DNA of 64,000 bases, from positions 4,588,001-4,652,000 of the forward strand of contig NZ_CP084874.1 in assembly GCF_020526085.1 (NCBI RefSeq), written 5' to 3'. Origin of the DNA: Klebsiella africana. Lineage in GTDB: Bacteria > Pseudomonadota > Gammaproteobacteria > Enterobacterales > Enterobacteriaceae. Below, piece by piece: positions 55,378 to 64,000 of this stretch. Numbering within the stretch: position 1 is the stretch's first letter; each line of letters begins with the position of its first letter. Under the pieces are notes generated by a model. The model was not told the origin of the DNA. It ran no database searches and was given only the letters and a program-made list of their open reading frames with translations. The position numbers were made by a program, and so were the translations under genes.

Positions 55378-56880
55378 ATGAGCTCACCCCTGTTGATTGC
55401 GCGCACGCTGGATAACGCGCTGTATTTGCTGCCCGCGATGGCCAACCGCCATGGGTTGATCACCGGTGCGACCGGCACCGGTAAAACCGTCACCCTGCAG
55501 AAGCTGGCTGAGTCGTTCTCGGAGATTGGCGTGCCGGTATTTATGGCCGACGTCAAGGGCGACCTGACCGGCATTGCCGCCGCGGGGCAGAGCTCAGAAA
55601 AACTGCAGGCGCGGCTGGAGAAGATCGGCGTCAGCGACTGGGAGCCGCACGCCAACCCGGTAGTGCTCTGGGATATTTTTGGCGAGAAGGGCCACCCGGT
55701 GCGGGCGACGGTCTCCGATCTCGGCCCTCTGCTGCTGGCGCGCCTGCTCAATCTCAACGAGGTGCAGAGTGGCGTACTGAACATTATTTTCCGCATCGCG
55801 GACGACCGCGGCCTGCTACTGCTCGACTTCAAAGACCTCCGCGCCATCACCCAGTTTATTGGCGACAACGCCAAATCGTTCCAGAACCAGTACGGCAATA
55901 TCAGCAGCGCCTCGATCGGCGCCATCCAGCGCGGGCTGTTGACCCTGGAGCAACAGGGCGCCGAGCACTTCTTCGGCGAGCCGATGCTGGATATCGCCGA
56001 CTGGATGCGCGTCGATGCCACTGGTAAAGGGGTGATCAATATCCTCAGCGCCGAAAAGCTCTACCAGATGCCGAAGCTCTACGCCGCCAGCCTGCTGTGG
56101 ATGCTTTCCGAGCTTTACGAGCGTCTGCCGGAGGCGGGCGATCTCGACAAGCCCAAACTGGTGTTTTTCTTCGATGAGGCACATCTGCTGTTCAACGACG
56201 CGCCGCAGGTACTGCTGGATAAAATCGAGCAGGTGATCCGCCTTATCCGCTCCAAGGGCGTCGGCGTCTACTTTGTCTCGCAGAACCCGGCGGATATTCC
56301 CGACGCGGTGCTCGGCCAGTTGGGCAACCGCGTACAGCATGCCCTGCGCGCCTTTACGCCAAAGGACCAGAAGGCGGTGAAAACCGCCGCCCAGACCATG
56401 CGCGCCAATCCGGCTTTCAGTACCGAGCAGGCGATCCAGGAGCTGGGCACCGGCGAGGCGCTGATCTCCTTCCTCGATGAGAAAGGCAGCCCGTCGGTGG
56501 TCGAGCGGGCGATGGTTATCGTCCCCTGCTCGCGAATGGGGCCGGTCAGCGATGACGAGCGCAATGGTCTGCTGAACCACTCGCCGCTGTACGGCAAGTA
56601 TGAGGAGGAGGTGGACCGCGAGTCGGCCTTCGAAATGCTGCAGCAAGAGGTGCAGGTCGCCACCGGGCAGCAGTCGGCCCCGCCGGCGAAGGGCCAGCAG
56701 AGCGGCGATGACGACGGGCTGCTCGGCGGCCTGAAAGATATCCTGTTCGGCAGCACCGGCCCGCGCGGCGGTAAACGCGACGGTATCGTGCAGACCGCAG
56801 CGAAAAGCGCGGTTCGCCAGGTCACCAATCAGATCGTCCGCGGCATGCTGGGCAGCCTGCTGGGCGGACGCAAGCGCTAA
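55378..56880 (+). CDS. yjgR: YjgR, HerA-like DUF853 ATPase
   Basis: 500 residues, same length as E. coli YjgR. P-loop NTPase of the HerA/FtsK superfamily: [20 protein letters not shown] (Walker A), [27 protein letters not shown] (Walker B), [20 protein letters not shown] and a C-terminal DUF853 tail ending [11 protein letters not shown]. Role unknown. ATG 55378 has GGAGGA seven bases upstream; ATG 55363 is part of that ribosome site region and is rejected. Confidence 0.92.
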   Translation: MSSPLLIARTLDNALYLLPAMANRHGLITGATGTGKTVTLQKLAESFSEIGVPVFMADVKGDLTGIAAAGQSSEKLQARLEKIGVSDWEPHANPVVLWDIFGEKGHPVRATVSDLGPLLLARLLNLNEVQSGVLNIIFRIADDRGLLLLDFKDLRAITQFIGDNAKSFQNQYGNISSASIGAIQRGLLTLEQQGAEHFFGEPMLDIADWMRVDATGKGVINILSAEKLYQMPKLYAASLLWMLSELYERLPEAGDLDKPKLVFFFDEAHLLFNDAPQVLLDKIEQVIRLIRSKGVGVYFVSQNPADIPDAVLGQLGNRVQHALRAFTPKDQKAVKTAAQTMRANPAFSTEQAIQELGTGEALISFLDEKGSPSVVERAMVIVPCSRMGPVSDDERNGLLNHSPLYGKYEEEVDRESAFEMLQQEVQVATGQQSAPPAKGQQSGDDDGLLGGLKDILFGSTGPRGGKRDGIVQTAAKSAVRQVTNQIVRGMLGSLLGGRKR

Positions 56881-56883
56881 AAA

Positions 56884-56909
56884 AAGCCCCCTCATCACTG
56901 AGGGGGCTT
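56884..56909. terminator. Shared terminator of yjgR and lptG
   Basis: Ten-bp stem AAGCCCCCTC / GAGGGGGCTT. In the minus sense it is followed by TTTTT (18 bases after the lptG stop); on the plus strand it lies right after the yjgR stop. Confidence 0.88.
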
Positions 56910-56927
56910 ACGTTTCAGGCTTACCCG

Positions 56928-58010
56928 CTAGGCCTTGCGCATCATCAGCCAGAGGCTTATCAGGAAGAAGCTGGCGCTCGGCAACAGCGCGCCGATGATC
57001 GGCGGGATGCCGTAGACCAGGGTCAGCGGGCCGAAAATCTGGTCGAGTACGTAGAAGATAAAGCCGAAGCTAATCCCCGTCACCACCCGCACGCCCATCG
57101 GCACGCTACGCAGCGGGCCAAAGATAAACGACAGCGCCATCAGCATCATCACCGCCACCGACAGCGGCTGGAAGATTTTGCTCCACATATTGAGCTGGTA
57201 GCGTCCCGGATCCTGGCCGCTGGACTTCAGGTATTTCACATAGTTGTGCAGCCCGCTGATCGACAGCGCATCCGGATCCAGGGCAACCACACCGAGCTTA
57301 TCCGGCGTCAGGTTGGTTTTCCAGGTGCCGCTCACCATCTGCGACCCGGTCACCTGCTTTGGATCGGTCAGGTCGGATTCATCCACCTGCGACAGACGCC
57401 ACACTTTATTTTCGCTATCGAATTTTGCCGAAGCGGCATAGCGCACCGACTGTAAACGACGCTCCGGGTTGAAGGCATAAATGCTGACGCCCCCAAGCTC
57501 ATCGTTGCCTTTCACCCGTTCGATATAGACAAAGTTATGGCCATCTTTCGCCCATAGCCCCTGTTGGGTGGAAAGTAGCGAGCCGCCGTACATCTGCTGG
57601 GCACGGTAGTTGCGCGCCATCTGTTCGCCCTGCGGCGCCACCCATTCGCCGATGGCCATGGTCAGCAGCACCAGCGGGATCGCGGTTTTCATTACCGCCA
57701 GCGCTACCTGCAGCCGGGTGAAACCGGATGCCTGCATCACCACCAGTTCGCTGCGCTGGGCCAGCATCCCCAGCCCCAGCAGCGCGCCAAGCAGCGCCGC
57801 CATCGGGAAGAAGATCTGGATGTCCTTCGGCACGCTGAGGATGGTGTAGAGACCAGCTCCCAGCGCATCGTAGCTGCCCTGCCCGGACTTTTTCAGCTGA
57901 TCGACAAACTTGATAATGCCGGAGAGCGACACCAGCATGAACAGGGTCATCATGATGGTGTTGAAAATCGTCTTACCGATATAACGGTCAAGTACGCCAA
58001 ACGCCTGCAT
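56928..58010 (-). CDS. lptG: LptG, LPS export permease
   Basis: 360 residues, equal to E. coli LptG. Inner-membrane half of the LptB2FG extractor that moves LPS to the Lpt bridge. Six TM helices around a periplasmic beta-jellyroll; segments VLDRYIGKTIFNTIMMTLFM, AALLGALLGLGMLAQRSELV and VMQASGFTRLQVALAVMKTA are typical. Overlaps the lptF stop by one base (TGATG), so translation is coupled. Confidence 0.95.
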   Translation of the reverse strand: MQAFGVLDRYIGKTIFNTIMMTLFMLVSLSGIIKFVDQLKKSGQGSYDALGAGLYTILSVPKDIQIFFPMAALLGALLGLGMLAQRSELVVMQASGFTRLQVALAVMKTAIPLVLLTMAIGEWVAPQGEQMARNYRAQQMYGGSLLSTQQGLWAKDGHNFVYIERVKGNDELGGVSIYAFNPERRLQSVRYAASAKFDSENKVWRLSQVDESDLTDPKQVTGSQMVSGTWKTNLTPDKLGVVALDPDALSISGLHNYVKYLKSSGQDPGRYQLNMWSKIFQPLSVAVMMLMALSFIFGPLRSVPMGVRVVTGISFGFIFYVLDQIFGPLTLVYGIPPIIGALLPSASFFLISLWLMMRKA

Positions 58011-59107
58011 CAGGCCGCTCCTTTATTAAAACGGGCGCGGAAGCGGCGCATCGGCACCGTATCCCACAGGTTTAACAGCACCGCCAGCGCAAAATAGAGC
58101 AAGTTAATCGCCCACATCCAGATAGCCGGGTCCATTTTGCCTTTGCCGCCGTTCGACTTAATCGACGTCTGCAGCAGGAAAAACACCAGGTAAAGCAGCA
58201 TCGCCGGCAGCATCGACAGCACGCGGCCCTGACGCGGGTTCACCACGCTGAGCGGCACCACCATCAGCGCCATAATGAAGACCGTCGCCACCAGCGTGAA
58301 GCGCCAGTGCAGTTCGGCGCGCGCGCGGTCGGTGTGGGTTTGCCACAAGGTGCGCATATCCATCTGTTCGGTGTCGTCCGGATCGGCGCTCACCGCCTGG
58401 TGGCCGATAATAGCCTGATAGTTATTGAAGTCGGTGATGCGGAAATCGCGCAGCATCGCGGTGCCTTCAAAGCGGGTGCCCTTGTTGAGGGTCACCACCT
58501 GCGAGCCGTCTTTCTGCTGCGACAGCTCGCCGGAATCCGCCACCACCACCGAGGGGCGCGCATTGCCTTTCGGACGCAGCTGAGCAAGGAAGACGTCATG
58601 GAAGCGGTTGCCGTTGACGCTTTCGATAAACATCACCGCGTTACCATCGCTGGCCTGCTGGAACTGGCCCTGGGCCAGCGCCGCCATACCGGGATTAGCT
58701 TTAGCTTCGGCCAGCACTTCGTCCTGATGGCGCGACGACCACGGCCCCGCCCACATAACGTTGACCGCCGCCACCGCGCCGGTGAACAGCGCGAGGATCA
58801 TCGCCGCCTTGATCAGTACGGCTTTGCTCAGGCCGCAGGCGTGCATCACCGTAATTTCACTTTCGGTGTACAGCTTGCCGAGGGTCATCAGCAGGCCAAG
58901 GAATAGACTTAACGGCAGGATAAGCTGCGCCATCTCCGGGATGCCGAGCCCCAACAGCGAGAGCACCAGATTGGTTGGGATATCGCCATCCACCGCGGCG
59001 CCGAGGATCCTGACTAATTTCTGACAAAAGAAAATCAGTAACAGGATGAATAGGATCGCCAACTGGCTTTTCAGCGTCTCACGAACCAGATATCTTATGA
59101 TTATCAC
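58010..59107 (-). CDS. lptF: LptF, LPS export permease
   Basis: 365 residues (E. coli 366). Partner of LptG; same YjgP/YjgQ fold: IIIRYLVRETLKSQLAILFI, LPLSLFLGLLMTLGKLYTES, EITVMHACGLSKAVLIKAAM and a late WAINLLYFALAVLLNLWDTV. First gene of lptFG, divergent from pepA, essential in enterobacteria. Confidence 0.95.
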   Translation of the reverse strand: MIIIRYLVRETLKSQLAILFILLLIFFCQKLVRILGAAVDGDIPTNLVLSLLGLGIPEMAQLILPLSLFLGLLMTLGKLYTESEITVMHACGLSKAVLIKAAMILALFTGAVAAVNVMWAGPWSSRHQDEVLAEAKANPGMAALAQGQFQQASDGNAVMFIESVNGNRFHDVFLAQLRPKGNARPSVVVADSGELSQQKDGSQVVTLNKGTRFEGTAMLRDFRITDFNNYQAIIGHQAVSADPDDTEQMDMRTLWQTHTDRARAELHWRFTLVATVFIMALMVVPLSVVNPRQGRVLSMLPAMLLYLVFFLLQTSIKSNGGKGKMDPAIWMWAINLLYFALAVLLNLWDTVPMRRFRARFNKGAA

Positions 59108-61008
<1,901 letters not shown>

Positions 61009-61018
61009 TTGCCGTCTG

Positions 61019-61098
61019 ATGCCCGGTGGCGCTACGCTTACCGGGCCTACGGAAAGATGCCGTTTGTAGGCCGGGTAAGCGTAGCGCCACCCGGCTTT
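61019..61098. repeat. REP pair (BIME) between pepA and holC
   Basis: TGCCCGGTGGCGCTACGCTT..CGGGCCTAC followed by inverted GTAGGCCGGGTAAGCGTAGC..CCACCCGGC, two REP elements head to head, in the pepA-holC gap. Confidence 0.88.
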
Positions 61099-61129
61099 GC
61101 ATTTAAATCCACGACAAGAAGCCCCATAT

Positions 61130-61573
61130 ATGAAGAATGCAACGTTCTACCTTCTGGACAACGAAGACACCGTCGACGGCCTGAGCGCCGTCGAGCAGCT
61201 GGTGTGTGACATTGCCGCAGAACGTTGGCGCAACGGCAAGCGCGTCCTGATCGCCTGCGAAGATGAACAGCAGGCTATCCGTCTGGATGAAGCGTTATGG
61301 GCAAGACCGCCGGAGAGCTTTGTGCCGCATAATCTGGCGGGCGAAGGCCCGAGAGGCGGCGCGCCGGTAGAGATTGCCTGGCCGCAAAAGCGCAACAGCA
61401 GCCCGCGGGATATTCTTATCAGCCTGCGGCTAAACTTTGCAGATTTTGCCACCGCTTTCACAGAAGTGATAGACTTTGTCCCTTACGAAGACAATCTGAA
61501 ACAACTGGCGCGCGAACGCTATAAGGCGTACCGCATGGCTGGTTTCAACCTGAACACGGCAACCTGGAAATAA
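61130..61573 (+). CDS. holC: HolC, DNA polymerase III chi subunit
   Basis: 147 residues, equal to E. coli HolC. Links the clamp loader (via psi) to [63 protein letters not shown] and [20 protein letters not shown] match. The stop overlaps the valS start (TAATG), translational coupling. Confidence 0.96.
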   Translation: MKNATFYLLDNEDTVDGLSAVEQLVCDIAAERWRNGKRVLIACEDEQQAIRLDEALWARPPESFVPHNLAGEGPRGGAPVEIAWPQKRNSSPRDILISLRLNFADFATAFTEVIDFVPYEDNLKQLARERYKAYRMAGFNLNTATWK

Positions 61574-64000
61574 TGGAAAAGACATACAACCCACAAGATA
61601 TCGAACAGCCGCTTTACGAGCACTGGGAAAAGCAGGGCTATTTCAAACCGAATGGTGATGAAAGCCAGGAGAGCTTCTGCATCATGATCCCGCCGCCGAA
61701 CGTCACCGGCAGTTTGCATATGGGTCATGCCTTCCAGCAAACCATCATGGATACCATGATTCGCTACCAGCGCATGCAGGGCAAAAACACCCTGTGGCAG
61801 GCCGGTACCGACCACGCAGGTATCGCTACCCAGATGGTGGTTGAGCGTAAGATTGCCGCTGAAGAAGGTAAAACCCGCCACGACTACGGCCGCGACGCCT
61901 TTATCGACAAAATCTGGCAGTGGAAAGCGGAATCCGGCGGCACCATTACCCGTCAGATGCGCCGTCTCGGCAACTCCGTGGACTGGGAGCGCGAGCGCTT
62001 CACCATGGACGAGGGGCTTTCCAATGCCGTGAAAGAAGTCTTTGTTCGCCTGTACAAAGAAGACCTGATCTACCGCGGCAAACGCCTGGTTAACTGGGAT
62101 CCGAAACTGCGCACCGCCATTTCCGACCTCGAAGTGGAAAACCGCGAATCGAAAGGTTCCATGTGGCACATCCGCTACCCGCTGGCCGATGGCGCGAAAA
62201 CCGCTGATGGTAAAGATTACCTGGTGGTCGCCACCACCCGTCCGGAAACCCTGCTGGGCGATACCGGCGTGGCCGTTAACCCGGAAGATCCGCGTTACAA
62301 AGATCTGATTGGCAAATTCGTGGTGCTGCCGCTGGTTAACCGTCGCATCCCGATCGTGGGCGACGAGCACGCCGACATGGAAAAAGGCACCGGCTGCGTG
62401 AAGATCACCCCGGCGCACGACTTTAACGACTACGAAGTGGGTCGTCGTCACCAGCTGCCGATGATCAACATCCTCACCTTTGACGGCGACATCCGTGAAA
62501 GCGCGGAAGTGTACGACACCAAAGGTAACGAATCCGACGTCTACTCCAGCGAGATCCCGGCAGAGTTCCAGAAACTGGAACGCTTCGCGGCGCGTAAAGC
62601 CGTCGTTGCGGCGGTTGACGCCCTCGGCCTGCTGGAAGAGATCAAACCGCACGACCTGACCGTCCCTTACGGCGATCGCGGCGGCGTGGTGATCGAGCCG
62701 ATGCTGACGGACCAGTGGTACGTGCGCGCGGACGTGCTGGCCAAGCCAGCAGTCGAAGCCGTTGAGAATGGCGACATTCAGTTCGTGCCGAAGCAGTACG
62801 AAAACATGTACTTCTCCTGGATGCGCGATATTCAGGACTGGTGTATCTCCCGTCAGCTGTGGTGGGGTCACCGCATCCCGGCATGGTATGACAACGACGG
62901 CAACGTCTACGTAGGCCGTAGCGAAGACGAAGTGCGTCAGGAAAACAACCTGAGCGCCGATGTTGCCCTGCGTCAGGATGAAGACGTTCTCGATACCTGG
63001 TTCTCCTCCGCGCTGTGGACCTTCTCCACCCTCGGCTGGCCGGAAAACACCGACGCCCTGCGTCAGTTCCACCCGACCAGCGTGATGGTGTCCGGCTTCG
63101 ATATCATCTTCTTCTGGATCGCCCGCATGATCATGATGACCATGCACTTCATCAAAGATGAAAACGGTAAACCGCAGGTTCCGTTTAAGACCGTCTACAT
63201 GACCGGTCTGATCCGCGATGACGAAGGCCAGAAGATGTCCAAGTCCAAGGGTAACGTCATTGACCCGCTGGATATGGTTGACGGCATCACCCTGCCGGAG
63301 CTGCTGGAAAAACGTACCGGCAACATGATGCAGCCGCAGCTGGCGGAGAAAATCCGCAAGCGCACCGAGAAACAGTTCCCGAACGGCATCGAGCCGCACG
63401 GCACCGACGCCCTGCGCTTCACCCTGGCGGCGCTGGCCTCTACCGGCCGCGACATCAACTGGGATATGAAGCGTCTGGAAGGTTACCGTAACTTCTGTAA
63501 CAAGCTGTGGAACGCCAGCCGCTTCGTGCTGATGAACACCGAAGATCAGGATTGCGGCTTCAACGGTGGTGAAATGGTGCTCTCCCTGGCCGACCGCTGG
63601 ATCATCGCGGAATTCAACCACACCGTGAAAGCGTATCGCGAAGCGCTGGATAACTTCCGCTTCGATATCGCCGCCGGCATCCTGTACGAGTTCACCTGGA
63701 ACCAGTTCTGCGACTGGTACCTGGAGCTGACCAAGCCGGTGATGAACGGTGGCAGCGAAGCGGAGCTGCGCGGGACTCGCCATACGCTGGTGACCGTGCT
63801 GGAAGGTCTGCTGCGCCTGGCGCATCCGATCATTCCGTTCATTACCGAGACCATCTGGCAGCGCGTGAAAGCGATCTGCGGTATCACCGCCGACACCATC
63901 ATGCTGCAGCCGTTCCCGCAGTACGATGCATCTCAGGTGGATGACGCAGCGCTGGCCGACACCGAATGGCTGAAGCAGGCGATCGTCGCCGTGCGTAACA
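61573..64000 (+). CDS. valS: ValS, valyl-tRNA synthetase (3' end outside window)
   Basis: Class Ia synthetase; about 809 of ~951 residues are in the window, missing the C-terminal coiled coil. [20 protein letters not shown] start, HIGH box in [15 protein letters not shown], editing domain with [17 protein letters not shown] and [12 protein letters not shown], and KMSKS in [16 protein letters not shown]. The start overlaps the holC stop by one base. The long antisense frame over 61519-63825 is shadow. Confidence 0.97.
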   Translation, partial: MEKTYNPQDIEQPLYEHWEKQGYFKPNGDESQESFCIMIPPPNVTGSLHMGHAFQQTIMDTMIRYQRMQGKNTLWQAGTDHAGIATQMVVERKIAAEEGKTRHDYGRDAFIDKIWQWKAESGGTITRQMRRLGNSVDWERERFTMDEGLSNAVKEVFVRLYKEDLIYRGKRLVNWDPKLRTAISDLEVENRESKGSMWHIRYPLADGAKTADGKDYLVVATTRPETLLGDTGVAVNPEDPRYKDLIGKFVVLPLVNRRIPIVGDEHADMEKGTGCVKITPAHDFNDYEVGRRHQLPMINILTFDGDIRESAEVYDTKGNESDVYSSEIPAEFQKLERFAARKAVVAAVDALGLLEEIKPHDLTVPYGDRGGVVIEPMLTDQWYVRADVLAKPAVEAVENGDIQFVPKQYENMYFSWMRDIQDWCISRQLWWGHRIPAWYDNDGNVYVGRSEDEVRQENNLSADVALRQDEDVLDTWFSSALWTFSTLGWPENTDALRQFHPTSVMVSGFDIIFFWIARMIMMTMHFIKDENGKPQVPFKTVYMTGLIRDDEGQKMSKSKGNVIDPLDMVDGITLPELLEKRTGNMMQPQLAEKIRKRTEKQFPNGIEPHGTDALRFTLAALASTGRDINWDMKRLEGYRNFCNKLWNASRFVLMNTEDQDCGFNGGEMVLSLADRWIIAEFNHTVKAYREALDNFRFDIAAGILYEFTWNQFCDWYLELTKPVMNGGSEAELRGTRHTLVTVLEGLLRLAHPIIPFITETIWQRVKAICGITADTIMLQPFPQYDASQVDDAALADTEWLKQAIVAVRN

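Noticed and set aside
61519..63825. 768-residue minus-strand frame over valS
   Set aside because: Codon-bias shadow of valS; no start signals or known domains.

Overview
The window is a chromosomal segment of an enterobacterium, most likely a Klebsiella (K. pneumoniae complex or a close relative). The basis is the E. coli-like block ahr(yjgB)-leuX, yjgR, lptGF, pepA-holC-valS; a GpdQ almost identical to the Klebsiella aerogenes enzyme as I remember it; a xynTB xylodextrin operon as described in K. oxytoca; and a full myo-inositol (iol) cluster. Host genes are GC-rich. One block (about 24.4-32.2 kb) is clearly AT-richer and looks acquired.

Layout. 1-7 kb: silver/copper efflux, cusR (partial) divergent from cusCFBA, with a perfect CusR-type palindrome between them. 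7-8 kb: a DUF1294 membrane protein and the lipocalin blc. 8-15.9 kb: a MerR/MlrA-type regulator followed by a nine-gene, tightly overlapping operon (NTF2-like, SDR, FAD oxidoreductase, DUF1365, divergent CFA-synthase homologue, DUF2878, chalcone-isomerase-like, DUF3833 lipoprotein, DUF523-DUF1722). It resembles light or singlet-oxygen-induced lipid-modification operons of other proteobacteria. 15.9-16.6 kb: REP/BIME array. 16.6-23.2 kb: carbohydrate porin, xylA, and divergent xynTB with XylR-like and CRP-like sites. 23.4-33.6 kb: a mosaic conflict/defence island ending at tRNA-Leu(CAA) leuX: a probable phosphorothioation-dependent HNH nuclease, a Tlde1-like effector/putative immunity/Hcp module of type VI secretion, a PstI/BsuBI-like type II R-M pair, a wrecked IS3-family element, a two-gene ParA-like ATPase plus SIR2 pair, and a decayed P4-type integrase. 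34.2-35.9 kb: a SulP transporter preceded by a 64-residue ORF that looks like a carbonic anhydrase with its catalytic core deleted. 36-37 kb: ahr. 37.1-42.1 kb: a second ugp-like ABC operon with gpdQ embedded. 42.3-55.3 kb: iolEHGD, iolC, iolR, iolBA and iolI, with repeated GAAAT...ATTTC boxes in their promoters and a 1.2 kb REP array between iolR and iolB. 55.4-64 kb: yjgR, lptGF, pepA, holC and valS (partial).

How it works together: most of the window is catabolic or housekeeping (xylosides, glycerophosphodiesters, inositol, LPS export, translation). The most promising new biology is the ParA-SIR2 pair beside the leuX/P4 integrase. Next come the MerR-controlled lipid operon, with an 18-bp palindrome inside its promoter spacer and an unusual CFA-synthase active site, and the Tlde1-immunity-Hcp cassette. 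All calls come from reading the sequence and remembered families; no searches were run.
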